From: Lentzea fradiae
Lineage (GTDB): Bacteria > Actinomycetota > Actinomycetes > Mycobacteriales > Pseudonocardiaceae
Length of the DNA: 64,000 bases
Assembly: GCF_900100955.1 (NCBI RefSeq)
Contig: NZ_FNCC01000001.1
Coordinates: 682,001 to 746,000 of the forward strand
Direction: 5' to 3'
Part shown: piece by piece, positions 1 through 8,634 of the stretch
How positions within the stretch are numbered: position 1 is the first letter of the stretch
Layout of the letters: each line of letters begins with the position of its first letter
Made by a program: the position numbers and the translations under genes
The notes under the pieces: model-generated
Database searches by the model: none
The model's input: the letters and a program-made list of their open reading frames with translations, nothing else
Told to the model about the DNA's origin: nothing

Positions 1-815
1 TGAACGACGTCCAGCTCGCCGACGACCTCGACGCGCGCAGCCACCTGTGGTCCAACGCGTTCGACCCGGACACCGGTCTGCTCGTCGACTCGTCGTTCTA
101 CGAGGGCGGCAAGTGGAACTACTCGTTCCGGCTGCTGCACGACATGGCCGCGCGGATCGCGATGGTCGGCGGGAACGAGGCTTTCGTCGGCACGCTCGAC
201 GCGTTCTTCGGCTACGGCGCCCCACCCGTGACGCAGCCGGGGAAGCGGCCGAGCGCCGCGGAGATGGCGGCCGGCTACCTGCTGAACCGGTTCGAGGGGC
301 TGAACAACGAGCCGGACATGGAAGCGCCGTGGTCCTACCACTACGCGGGCAGGCCCGACCGCACGGCCGAGGTCGTGCACGCGGCGCTGACGTGGCAGTT
401 CGGCACCGGCCGCGGCGGCCTGCCGGGCAACGACGACTCGGGCGGGCTGAGCTCGTGGTACGTGTGGGCCTCGCTCGGTCTCTTCCCGGTCGCCGGGCAG
501 AACCTGTTCCTCGTCAACGCGCCCGCCTTCAGCCGCGCCACGCTGCACCTCGGTGACCGCGACTTCGTCATCGAGACGCGGGGACACCGCGAGACGTCCA
601 TCAGCTCCGACGGGCTGGACGCGGACCCGCCACCGCAGTACGTGCGGTCGGCCCGGCTGAACGGCACACCGCTGGAGGCGGCGCACCTGCGCGCGACCGA
701 CCTCCACGCGGGCGGGCAGCTGCTGCTCGAGCTCGGCCCGCGTCCCTCGGACTGGGGCCAGAAGATCCTTCCGCCGTCGGTGTCCGACCCGTTCCGAAAG
801 GGGGCTCGCCCATGA
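1..815 (+). CDS. GH92 family alpha-mannosidase, C-terminal part (5' end outside window)
   Basis: Open from the window edge (frame of position 3) to the TGA at 813-815, so only about the last 270 residues are present. The stretch GNDDSGGLSSWYVWASLG followed by FPVAG is the conserved C-terminal signature of glycoside hydrolase family 92, which are calcium-dependent exo-acting alpha-mannosidases, usually secreted. The N-terminal half, with any signal peptide, lies outside the window. The stop overlaps the ATG of the downstream glycosyltransferase by 4 bases (ATGA), so the two are cotranscribed and probably translationally coupled. The family call rests on the motif and is strong. The exact linkage specificity cannot be read from this fragment. 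Confidence 0.85.
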   Translation, partial: NDVQLADDLDARSHLWSNAFDPDTGLLVDSSFYEGGKWNYSFRLLHDMAARIAMVGGNEAFVGTLDAFFGYGAPPVTQPGKRPSAAEMAAGYLLNRFEGLNNEPDMEAPWSYHYAGRPDRTAEVVHAALTWQFGTGRGGLPGNDDSGGLSSWYVWASLGLFPVAGQNLFLVNAPAFSRATLHLGDRDFVIETRGHRETSISSDGLDADPPPQYVRSARLNGTPLEAAHLRATDLHAGGQLLLELGPRPSDWGQKILPPSVSDPFRKGARP

Positions 816-2089
816 GCAGGCCACACCGCCGTCTGGTCATCGTGGTCAGGGCCGACCCGGTCATCTGCGGTCACTCGGGAGAAGCCCGCAACCTGGCGGA
901 GGTCGCGCTCACCCGCGGCTTCGACGACGTCCGGCTGCTGACGTGGCCGATCCCCGTGCTGCAGGCGGCGGGACTGCCGCTCAAGCCGCTGGACCGCATC
1001 CTGCCCTACAGCGCGGGCATCACCGTGGAACGGCCGGAGCCGGTCGGCGACTACCGCGTGCCCGACGGCCGTCACCTGGCCGGGCTGACCGGACGCCTGG
1101 TCGAGCTGCTCGCCGAACCGGTCCCGACCACGTGCGTGTCGATGTACCTCGCGCCGCACGATGCCGTGGTGCGTGACGCCGTCGACGCGGCACGCGCGGC
1201 CGGCTACGCGCCCGACGTCCACACCATCGCGAAGGCGGTCGGTTCGGACGTCACCAACGTGATCCGCTCGTGCCTGCGAGACGGACGGTTCGGTGCCGCG
1301 GTGGTCCTGTTCACCCGGTTCCTCGCCAACGACCAGGTGATCGCGGTGTCGGAGTACACCAAGCAGGAGATCATCGCCTGCGCGGAGGCCGTCGACGCGC
1401 ACTGCGGCACCCGGTTCGCCCGCCAGTGCGTGCGCCGGATCTCGGTCAGCTACCCGCCGATCGACACCTCGGCCTACCTCGACCTCGACCCGGCGGCCGT
1501 GGACGCCGCACTGGCGCGACGCGGCCTGGAACGCGACGGGTACGTGCTGTTCCTGTCCCGGGTGACACGGGCCAAGGGCATCTACGACCTCGTGGAGGCG
1601 TTCGCCCGGTGTCAGGCGCGGTCACGGGTGAAGCTCGTGATCGCGGGCAACGGGCCCGAGCTGGAGCACCTCCGTGCGATCACCCGCGACGACGACCGGG
1701 TCCTCTTCCTCACCGACGTGGAGGACGAGGAGAAGCCGTTGCTGATGAACGGCTGTGCCGTCTACGCGCTGCCGACCAAGCCCGAACCGGAGTTCGTCGA
1801 GACCTTCGGCATCGCGCTGACCGAGAAGATGCTCGCGGGCGGCGGGCCGGTGATCACGACCACCACCGGGGGCGTCGGCGAGGCGGTGGGGGACACGGCC
1901 ATCCTCGTGGAAGCCGGGAACGCCACCCACATCGCCGCCGCGATCGACCGCGTGGTGCTCGCCATGCCGGCGGGGGAGCGGCGGCTCATGGCGGACCGGG
2001 CACGCGAGCACGCGCTGGCCTTCGACCGGGTCCAGGTGTTCGACAGCCTCTTCTCCCCACCCGTTCCCCCCGTGGCCCTGACCGGATGA
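812..2089 (+). CDS. GT4-type glycosyltransferase
   Basis: A 425-residue protein with the GT-B fold pattern of family GT4. The second domain starts near VLFLSRVTRAKGIYDLVEAF, and an EX7E nucleotide-sugar motif is seen in VETFGIALTEK (glutamates eight apart), followed by a glycine-rich GG segment. No signal peptide or membrane segment is evident, so it is likely cytoplasmic and retaining. The ATG overlaps the preceding GH92 stop (ATGA). Pairing of a mannosidase with a glycosyltransferase suggests turnover or assembly of a mannose-containing glycan, but donor and acceptor cannot be inferred. An odd detail is a glycine triplet in the C-terminal domain (LAGGGPVI) where many GT4 enzymes have A-x-G. 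Confidence 0.85.
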   Translation: MSRPHRRLVIVVRADPVICGHSGEARNLAEVALTRGFDDVRLLTWPIPVLQAAGLPLKPLDRILPYSAGITVERPEPVGDYRVPDGRHLAGLTGRLVELLAEPVPTTCVSMYLAPHDAVVRDAVDAARAAGYAPDVHTIAKAVGSDVTNVIRSCLRDGRFGAAVVLFTRFLANDQVIAVSEYTKQEIIACAEAVDAHCGTRFARQCVRRISVSYPPIDTSAYLDLDPAAVDAALARRGLERDGYVLFLSRVTRAKGIYDLVEAFARCQARSRVKLVIAGNGPELEHLRAITRDDDRVLFLTDVEDEEKPLLMNGCAVYALPTKPEPEFVETFGIALTEKMLAGGGPVITTTTGGVGEAVGDTAILVEAGNATHIAAAIDRVVLAMPAGERRLMADRAREHALAFDRVQVFDSLFSPPVPPVALTG

Positions 2090-2206
2090 CGCCGGGACCG
2101 GCCTGAGGGTCTCGAAACGCCTGCGGGGTGCGGTCCTCGCCTTGTACGGTCGGGCGGTCAGTCGCGGAGCTGGGCGGTTCCACCACGGGGGCGTGCGGAG
2201 CGGGCT

Positions 2207-2728
2207 ATGAGCGATCCTTTGTCGGACACCCGGAACATGATCGACGACTGGGAGCGGAACGCCGTCGAGAAGGCGGCGAGGTTCCAGGCGATGGCCGAGC
2301 GCGTGGCCGAGGTCAGGATCACCGCGTCCGCGGCGGACGGCGCGGTGAGCGTGACCGTGGGGAACAACGGCCTGCCGACGGACGTCGCGATGACCGACCG
2401 GGTCAAGAGCATGTCCCCGGCCGAGATCGCCGCGAGCGTCATGGCCGCGATGCGCAAGGCGCAGTCGAAGTACCCGCGGGCGCTGGCCGAGATCGTGGCG
2501 CAGACCGTGGGCGACGACCCGGCCGGCCGGCACGTCGTCGCCACAGCGGAGGCGAACTTCCCCGCGCCGGTCGACGAGGAACCGCCCCCGGCGGGAACCA
2601 CGAGGCGGATCGGGGACATCGAGGAGGACGAGCGGCAGGCCCCGCCGCCGCCTCGTCCGCCACGCCGGTCGCCGCGGCCGGACGACGGCGACGACGGGGA
2701 CTTCGGTGGCGAGTCGATCCTCAGATGA
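2207..2728 (+). CDS. YbaB/EbfC-family protein with charged, proline-rich tail
   Basis: A 173-residue protein. Residues ~1-110 fit the YbaB/EbfC nucleoid-associated fold: an N-terminal helix, then alternating strands around GAVSVTVGNNGLPTDVAM and a long C-terminal helix starting at SPAEIAASVMAAM. The tail is low-complexity, rich in Pro, Arg and Asp. YbaB-like genes frequently stand at the head of actinobacterial type VII secretion/WXG100 toxin cassettes, as here: the EspC-like gene starts 18 bp downstream and the RHS toxin follows. In that context it probably acts as a T7SS-associated accessory or chaperone rather than a global nucleoid protein; this is inference. Start ATG at 2207, with GGAG about 7 bases upstream. 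Confidence 0.75.
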   Translation: MSDPLSDTRNMIDDWERNAVEKAARFQAMAERVAEVRITASAADGAVSVTVGNNGLPTDVAMTDRVKSMSPAEIAASVMAAMRKAQSKYPRALAEIVAQTVGDDPAGRHVVATAEANFPAPVDEEPPPAGTTRRIGDIEEDERQAPPPPRPPRRSPRPDDGDDGDFGGESILR

Positions 2729-2746
2729 CGCACGGGGGAGTGTCCG

Positions 2747-3058
2747 ATGAGCGGGTACGAGGTGCTGAGCGGGGAGCTCGTCTCCCACGCCGGCAAGGTG
2801 GAGGCGCTGGCCGGCCGGTTGCGGACGGCTGCTGACGCGGCCAACGCGGTGGCCATGGACAACAGCGCCTACGGCGTGGTGTGCCAGTCGTTCGCGATGA
2901 TGTTGCAGCCCTTCGAGGAACTGGGCGTGCGCGCCCTGCGGCAGGCCGCGGAGGCGGTCTCCGAGACCGCCGTGAAGGTCCGTGACACCGCCGAGCAGTA
3001 CGAGTCCGCCGATGCCGCGACGGCCGCGTCGATGACGGGCATCGAAAGGACGATGTGA
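2747..3058 (+). CDS. EspC/WXG100-like type VII secretion target
   Basis: A 103-residue helical protein without a signal peptide. It has two long amphipathic helices (roughly residues 5-40 and 60-95) and fits the ESX-secretion-associated EspC-type family: small, alanine-rich, starting with a GYEVLSGEL segment and containing TAEQYESAD near the C-terminus. A GGGGGAG ribosome binding site precedes the ATG. The TGA touches the start of the RHS toxin gene (TGATG/GTGATG), so both are cotranslated. Expected role: helical partner of the WXG-bearing N-terminus of the adjacent toxin for export through a type VII system encoded elsewhere. Family call moderate to good. Confidence 0.7.
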   Translation: MSGYEVLSGELVSHAGKVEALAGRLRTAADAANAVAMDNSAYGVVCQSFAMMLQPFEELGVRALRQAAEAVSETAVKVRDTAEQYESADAATAASMTGIERTM

Positions 3059-6000
3059 TGGCGGAGGGGAACCCGCTCATCGCGCAGCCGCAGGACACCA
3101 CGACCGCGGTCACCGGGATCGGCATCGCGGAGTCCGCCCAGGGGCTCGCGCACGGGCTGAGCAACGGGGACTGGGTCGAGGCGGGGCTGTCCGCGGCGGG
3201 CGTCGGGCTCGAAGTGCTGTCGATGGTGATCGACCCGCTCGGCACGCTCGCCTCCTACGGCGTCTCCTGGCTGATCGAGCACGTCCGGCCGCTGAAGGAC
3301 GCGCTGGACTGGTTCGCGGGCAACCCGCCGGTGATCCAGTCGTTCTCCGAGACCTGGGCGAACGTGGCCAAGGAGGTCAACGCGGTCGCCGCGGAGCTGG
3401 GCAACAACGCCAAGGCCGACACCGCGGGCTGGACCGGTGCCGCGGCCGACGCCTACCGCGGTCACGCCGCAGAGACCGCGGACGCGGTCGCCGGGGCGGC
3501 CGTGCTGGCGGACGGGATCTCGGCCGGTGTGATGATCATGGGCGAGGTCGTGTCGTTCGTCCGCGAGTTCATCCGCGACATGGTCGGGGAACTGGTCGGC
3601 AAGCTGATCTCGTGGGCGCTCGAGCTGGCGGCGACGCTCGGCCTCGCGACCCCGGTCGTCGTCGCGCAGGCCACCTCCGCCATCGCCAGGGTGGTCAGCA
3701 AGGTCTCCGACCTGGTGCGCAAGCTGGTCAGGACGATCGGCAACGTCGCCCCGCGCATCCGCGCCGTCATCAGCAAGCTCGACGAGATCATCGCCAAGCT
3801 CGCCAAGCTGATGCGCAAGTCGGACGGCAGCACCACCCCGAGTTCGGCGACCACCCCGAGCTCGGCCACGACGCCCAGCTCGACCACCACGCCCAGCTCG
3901 ACGACCACGCCCAGCTCCACCACGACGCCGGACTCGACGAGCCCGAGCTCGACCACGAACCCCAGCTCCACCACCACGCCCAGCTCCACCACAACGCCCA
4001 GCTCGGCCACGACCCCATCGTCCACACCGGACACGACCGCACCGTCGCCGGCGAACCCGCCGGGCACCACCACACCGTCCGGCACGACCACACCGTCGAG
4101 CACCACCACCGGCAAGCCCGGACCGATCCGGGAGCAGACCGGTGACGCGCGCACCACCGCGCAGCAGGCCGACCGGCGCACCGGCTGCGGCGACCCGGTG
4201 GACGTGGTGAGCGGGCACATGTTCGTCACCCACACCGACGTGCTGCTGCCGGGCGTGCTCCCGCTCGTCCTGCGCCGCACGCACATCTCCTCGTACCGCT
4301 CCGGCCGCCTGTTCGGACGGTCGTGGGCGTCCACCGTGGACCAGCGGCTGGAGGTCGACCGGGACGGCGTGTGCTTCGCGGGGGCGGACGGCGTCCTCCT
4401 GGTCTACCCGCCGGTGTCGCCGGGCGTTGCGGTGCTGCCGCTGGAGGGACCGCGGTGGCCGCTGAACACCGGACCCGACGGCACGCTGACGATCACCCAG
4501 GACACCGGGGAGACGCTGCACTTCGCGGGTGACCACGGGCAGCTGCCGTTGAGCGCCATCACCGACCGCAACGGCAACCGCGTCGACTTCCTGGCCGACG
4601 AAGCCGGTCTGCCGGTGGAGATCCGGCACTCCGGTGGGTACCGCGTCGCCGTGGAGCACAACGGCAGCAGGATCATCGCGCTGTGGCTGCTGAACCCCGA
4701 ACCGGGCGGCGACGACGTCGTGCTGATGCGCTACCGCTACGACGAGGCGGGCGACCTCAGCGAGGTGGTCAACGCCTCCGGCCTGCCGCAGCGGTTCACC
4801 TACGACGCGGACGGCCGCATCACCGCCTGGCGGGACCGCAACGACACGCGCTACCGCTACGTCTTCGACACCGCGGGACGGGTCGTCCGCACCGAGGGCA
4901 CCGCGGGCATCCTCAACGCCACGTTCCACTACGGCCAGCGGGTCACGGTCGTGGAGGACTCCCTGGGCCACCGCTCGGAGTTCCACTTCAACCACCTGGG
5001 CCAGATCGTGCGGACCGTCGACCCGCTCGGCGCGACGTCGCGGTTCGACTGGGACCGCTACGACCGGCTGCTGTCCAGCGAGGACCCGCTCGGCCGCACC
5101 ACCCGGTGCCACTACGACGCCGAGGGACGGCGCACCGAGGTCGTCCGCGCCGACGGTTCCGTGCTGCGCGCCGAGTACAACGCCCTCGGCCTGCCGAGCA
5201 GGGTCGCCGACGCGGCGGGCGTCGCCAACACCTACGAGTACGACGAGCGCGGCAACCTGGTCGTGATCACCGACCGGGCGGGCGCGGTCACCAGGGCCGA
5301 GTACGACGGACGGGGACACCTCGTCGGGATCACGGACCCGTCCGGGGCGCGGACGCGGATCGTCACCAACGGCGCGGGCCTGCCGATGGTCGTCGTCGAC
5401 CCGCTGGGCAACGCGCACCAGTACGTCCGCGACCTGTTCGGGCGGCCGTCCTCGGTGATCGACCCGCTGGGCGCCAGGACCGTTTACGGCTGGACCGTGG
5501 AAGGCCAGCTCGCCTCCCGCGTCGACCCGGACGGCGCCACCCGCACGTGGCGCTACGACGGCGAGGGCAACCTGGTCGCGCGGACCGACGCCGACGGCGG
5601 CCGGACCGTGATCGAGGTGGGCGACTTCGGCCTGCCCCGCGCCGTGATCACGCCGGACGGCGTGCGCTCGACCACCTTCACCTACGACACCGAGCAGCGC
5701 GTCACCGCCGTGACGAACGCCGTCGGCGCCACCTGGACCTACACCTACGACCCGGCCGGGAACCTGGTCGCGGAACGCGACTTCAGCGGACGCACCACCA
5801 GCTACACCTACGACGCCGCCGGGCAGCTGACGTCGCGCACCAACGGTGCCGGCCAGACCGTCTCGTTCCAGTACGACCAGCTCGGCAAGGTCGTGCTGCG
5901 GCACGCCGACGACGGCGACACCACCTACGCCTACAACCCGCAGGACCTGCTCGTCTCGGCGGTCAACCAGGCGGGCACGCTGACCGTCGACAGGGACACG

Positions 6001-7644
6001 GCGGGCACCGTCCTCGCCGAGTCGTTCAACGGCCGCGCCCTGCGGTTCGGCTACGACCCCGGCGGTCGCCGGGTCCGCCGGATCACGCCCTCCGGCGCGG
6101 TCGAGGACCTGTCCTACGACCCGGCGGGACGGCTCGCCGTCCTGCGCACCGCGGGCCGCACCGTCGCGTTCGACCGCGACCAGCTCGGCAGGGAGACCGC
6201 CCGCAGGCTCGACGCGGGCGTGACCCTGGCGCAGCGCTGGGACCCGATGGGCCGGCTCGCCGAGCAGAACCTGCTGGTGCCGAACGCACCGGCGGCGCTG
6301 CAGCGGCGTTTCCACTGGCGGCAGAACGGGTCCCTCGCTGCCGAGGACGACGCGCAGCGCGGCGGGCGCAGGTTCGAGCACGACGTCCTCGGCCGGCTCA
6401 CCGCCGTCCTCGGCCCGGCGGGCGCCGAGCGCTACAGCTACGACCCGGCCGGCAACCTGACCCACGCCGACGGACTGCCGGACAACGACGCCAGGGGCCC
6501 TCGGACGTTCCAGCAGGGCCTCGTCCGCAGCGCAGGCCGCACCACCTACGCCCACGACGCGCAGGGCCGCGTCGTCGAGATGCGCCGCCGCACCCTCTCC
6601 GGCCGGGTCCGGACCTGGCGCTACACGTGGAACGCCGACGACCAGCTGGTCGAGGTCGGCACCCCGGACGGCGACCTGTGGCGCTACCACTACGACCCGC
6701 TGGGCCGCCGCTGCGCGAAGGTCCGCCACGCGCCGGACCGGACCACCGAGATCCTGCGCGTCGAGTTCACCTGGGACGGCGTCCAGCTCGCCGAGCAGCA
6801 CGCCGCGGGCGTCGTCACCACCTGGAGCGTCGAACCCGCCACGGCCCGGCCCGTGGTCCAGGTCGAACGGACGGCGCAGGACGGCCCCCGGTTCCACCAC
6901 GTCGTCACCGACCACCTCGGCAGCGTGCGCGAGCTCGTCGACCCCGGCGGCCGCGTCGCCTGGCGGTCCACGACCACCGCGTTCGGCGTGCCGGCCGACG
7001 AGCACCAGGCGTGGTGCCCGCTGCGGTTCCCCGGCCAGTACCACGACCAGGAAACCGGCCTGCACCACAACATGTTCCGGTACTACAACCCGGACACCGG
7101 CCAGTACCTCACCCCGGACCCGCTGGGACTGGGCCCGTCCCCGAACCCGTACGCCTACACCACGAACCCGCTGAGGTTCATCGACCCGCTCGGTCTCACG
7201 ATGTGCGAGCGGTTCAACAACTTCCAGCGGCAGGTCACGCCGGGGGAGCTGCACGGCGCACCACCCCCGTACCCCGGTGGACGTCCCGGCCACGCGGCGT
7301 CGAAGCACGGCGTCAGCCCGCAGGTGCAGGCGCAGCTGCTGAACAACCCCGACCGCGTCTTCAGCGGCCACTACCAGGGCACCAACCACCACACCGGCCA
7401 GCCGTACACGCGCGAGGTCGACGTCTACTACAGCAACGGCTCCGTCGTGATCACCGAGGCGGGCAACAAGAACTCGGTCATCACCGCCTATGGTCTGGTC
7501 GACACGAGGACCTCGAACCCGAGAGCGGTGGACCCGGAGCAGTGGGCGGGGAACCCGAGCTTCGTCGAGGTCAGGACGGGCAACGGCGTGAACGAAGTGG
7601 TGTACCCCAACCGGGAGCGCTGGGAGAGGAACGACTGGCCGTGA
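3058..7644 (+). CDS. RHS-repeat polymorphic toxin with WXG-type N-terminus and C-terminal nuclease-like domain
   Basis: A 1528-residue toxin. Residues ~1-255 form a helical WXG100/PPE-like export region with WTGAAADAYRG as the WxG motif. Residues ~258-355 are a Ser/Thr/Pro linker. At ~376, CGDPVDVVSGHMF opens the DUF6531/RHS core, which contains many YDxxGxL-type RHS/YD repeats and ends with the hyperconserved RHS core (RYYNPDTGQYLTPDPLG and IDPLGL near 1375). The variable C-terminal domain (~1382-1528) has HAASKHGV near 1412 and NKNSVITAYG near 1470. Its short alpha/beta layout with conserved His/Lys is reminiscent of BECR-fold ribonuclease toxins, but that is only a resemblance. The next gene overlaps by 4 bases (GTGA), the expected position of an immunity gene. 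Start: ATG 3058 is preferred over GTG 3055, being 7 bases after AAAGGA. Confidence 0.9.
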   Translation: MAEGNPLIAQPQDTTTAVTGIGIAESAQGLAHGLSNGDWVEAGLSAAGVGLEVLSMVIDPLGTLASYGVSWLIEHVRPLKDALDWFAGNPPVIQSFSETWANVAKEVNAVAAELGNNAKADTAGWTGAAADAYRGHAAETADAVAGAAVLADGISAGVMIMGEVVSFVREFIRDMVGELVGKLISWALELAATLGLATPVVVAQATSAIARVVSKVSDLVRKLVRTIGNVAPRIRAVISKLDEIIAKLAKLMRKSDGSTTPSSATTPSSATTPSSTTTPSSTTTPSSTTTPDSTSPSSTTNPSSTTTPSSTTTPSSATTPSSTPDTTAPSPANPPGTTTPSGTTTPSSTTTGKPGPIREQTGDARTTAQQADRRTGCGDPVDVVSGHMFVTHTDVLLPGVLPLVLRRTHISSYRSGRLFGRSWASTVDQRLEVDRDGVCFAGADGVLLVYPPVSPGVAVLPLEGPRWPLNTGPDGTLTITQDTGETLHFAGDHGQLPLSAITDRNGNRVDFLADEAGLPVEIRHSGGYRVAVEHNGSRIIALWLLNPEPGGDDVVLMRYRYDEAGDLSEVVNASGLPQRFTYDADGRITAWRDRNDTRYRYVFDTAGRVVRTEGTAGILNATFHYGQRVTVVEDSLGHRSEFHFNHLGQIVRTVDPLGATSRFDWDRYDRLLSSEDPLGRTTRCHYDAEGRRTEVVRADGSVLRAEYNALGLPSRVADAAGVANTYEYDERGNLVVITDRAGAVTRAEYDGRGHLVGITDPSGARTRIVTNGAGLPMVVVDPLGNAHQYVRDLFGRPSSVIDPLGARTVYGWTVEGQLASRVDPDGATRTWRYDGEGNLVARTDADGGRTVIEVGDFGLPRAVITPDGVRSTTFTYDTEQRVTAVTNAVGATWTYTYDPAGNLVAERDFSGRTTSYTYDAAGQLTSRTNGAGQTVSFQYDQLGKVVLRHADDGDTTYAYNPQDLLVSAVNQAGTLTVDRDTAGTVLAESFNGRALRFGYDPGGRRVRRITPSGAVEDLSYDPAGRLAVLRTAGRTVAFDRDQLGRETARRLDAGVTLAQRWDPMGRLAEQNLLVPNAPAALQRRFHWRQNGSLAAEDDAQRGGRRFEHDVLGRLTAVLGPAGAERYSYDPAGNLTHADGLPDNDARGPRTFQQGLVRSAGRTTYAHDAQGRVVEMRRRTLSGRVRTWRYTWNADDQLVEVGTPDGDLWRYHYDPLGRRCAKVRHAPDRTTEILRVEFTWDGVQLAEQHAAGVVTTWSVEPATARPVVQVERTAQDGPRFHHVVTDHLGSVRELVDPGGRVAWRSTTTAFGVPADEHQAWCPLRFPGQYHDQETGLHHNMFRYYNPDTGQYLTPDPLGLGPSPNPYAYTTNPLRFIDPLGLTMCERFNNFQRQVTPGELHGAPPPYPGGRPGHAASKHGVSPQVQAQLLNNPDRVFSGHYQGTNHHTGQPYTREVDVYYSNGSVVITEAGNKNSVITAYGLVDTRTSNPRAVDPEQWAGNPSFVEVRTGNGVNEVVYPNRERWERNDWP
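3832..4110 (+). repeat. Degenerate tandem repeat encoding a TTPSS-type linker
   Basis: A run of near-identical 15-18 bp units (ACCACGCCCAGCTCG and variants) encodes repeats of TTPSS, TTPDS and TNPSS inside the RHS toxin. It separates the secreted helical N-terminus from the RHS shell and probably acts as a flexible, extended, possibly glycosylated spacer. Length variation between strains is likely because the units are recombinogenic. Confidence 0.85.
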
Positions 7645-8039
7645 CGGTCGAGAACAGCCCCGCGGGCCGCTGGAGGCCCGCGATCGACGCCCTGACCGTC
7701 GGCCTCGCCGCCCACCTCGGCGACCGGGCGACGGTGGTGAACGCGACCGAGATGGAGGAGGCGTTCTCCTGCCTCGTGCGCGGACCGGAGCCGTCCGGGC
7801 CCTTGCAGGTGGGGTGGGAGGCGGTGCTCGGCATGGAGCACTACGACGGAAAACCCCACGTGAGCGCGACGCTGTTCCTCTACAGCAGGGGCCGCCGGCT
7901 GCGGCTGGACGACCAGCGCGGCAGCTACCTGGAGATCGTCTACGACGGGCCGCTCGACGGCTCGGGGACGTGGCGGGACCTCGGCTGGCTGCAGGACGAC
8001 TTCGGCGAGTTCGACGCGCACGACCGCTTCGGCGGCTGA
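7641..8039 (+). CDS. Putative immunity protein for the upstream RHS toxin
   Basis: A 132-residue acidic protein starting at a GTG that overlaps the toxin stop by 4 bases (GTGA). The sequence begins MTVENSPAGRWRP and has an alpha/beta make-up with many Asp/Glu and aromatic residues, including YLEIVYDGPL and LGWLQDDFGEFDAHD. No family was recognised. The call rests on position, tight coupling, small size and acidity, which are the usual hallmarks of polymorphic-toxin immunity genes. It would bind the C-terminal ~146-residue toxin domain in the cytoplasm. Confidence 0.6.
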   Translation: MTVENSPAGRWRPAIDALTVGLAAHLGDRATVVNATEMEEAFSCLVRGPEPSGPLQVGWEAVLGMEHYDGKPHVSATLFLYSRGRRLRLDDQRGSYLEIVYDGPLDGSGTWRDLGWLQDDFGEFDAHDRFGG

Positions 8040-8084
8040 GAGGCGCGGCCAGGGCGTTCTCCCCGGTCGTCGTAGGATCGGGGA

Positions 8085-8579
8085 GTGGATGGCCGGGACG
8101 AACCGCGGTGGCTGACGCCGGAAGAGCACGACGCCTGGATGTCGCTGGCCTGGTTGATGATCAGGCTGCCGGGTGAGATCGACGCCCAGCTGCAGCGTGA
8201 CAGCGGCATCTCGTTCTTCGAGTACCTGGTGCTGGGCGCGTTGTCGATGTCGCCCGGCCGTCGTCTGCGGATGAGCGAGCTGGCGCAGCACGTGAACTGT
8301 TCCAGCACGCGGCTGTCCAATGTGGCCAAGCGCCTGGAGAGCCGTGGCTGGATCACGCGGGCGCCGTCCGCCGAGAACGGCCGCTACATCGAGGCCACGC
8401 TGACCGACGAGGGCATGACGCTGGTCGAGCAGGCGGCTCCCGGCCACGTCGAGACGGTCCGGCGGTACGTCTTCGACACGCTCAGCTCCGCTCAGGTGAC
8501 GGCGTTGCGCGACATCGGCCGCCAGGTCGCCGACCGGGTCGACGGCGAGCGCGGCACCCCTGACCATCGTCGGGGATGA
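8085..8579 (+). CDS. MarR-family transcriptional regulator
   Basis: A 164-residue winged-helix regulator. It starts at GTG 8085; residues ~45-110 carry the MarR HTH and wing: MSELAQHVNCSSTRLSNVAKRLESRGWITR followed by GRYIEATLTDEG. Flanking helices form the dimerisation arms. It stands alone between the toxin cassette and the serine hydrolase operon on the same strand, with 55 bp to the next start, and may control that operon. The ligand is unknown. Confidence 0.85.
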   Translation: MDGRDEPRWLTPEEHDAWMSLAWLMIRLPGEIDAQLQRDSGISFFEYLVLGALSMSPGRRLRMSELAQHVNCSSTRLSNVAKRLESRGWITRAPSAENGRYIEATLTDEGMTLVEQAAPGHVETVRRYVFDTLSSAQVTALRDIGRQVADRVDGERGTPDHRRG

Positions 8580-8634
8580 CCGTGGTCGATCGGCGGATCC
8601 GGCGCCACCCCGCTGATCCCTAGCGTTGCGGTCC

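Noticed and set aside
3832-4110. Regular short repeats looked at as a possible CRISPR array
   Set aside because: Units are contiguous without unique spacers and encode an in-frame TTPSS linker.
2869-7392. Very long open frame on the minus strand opposite the RHS toxin
   Set aside because: It mirrors the codon bias of the real plus-strand gene; the translation is low-complexity Arg/Val/Gly/Ala with no domain, and the plus strand has clear RHS motifs.
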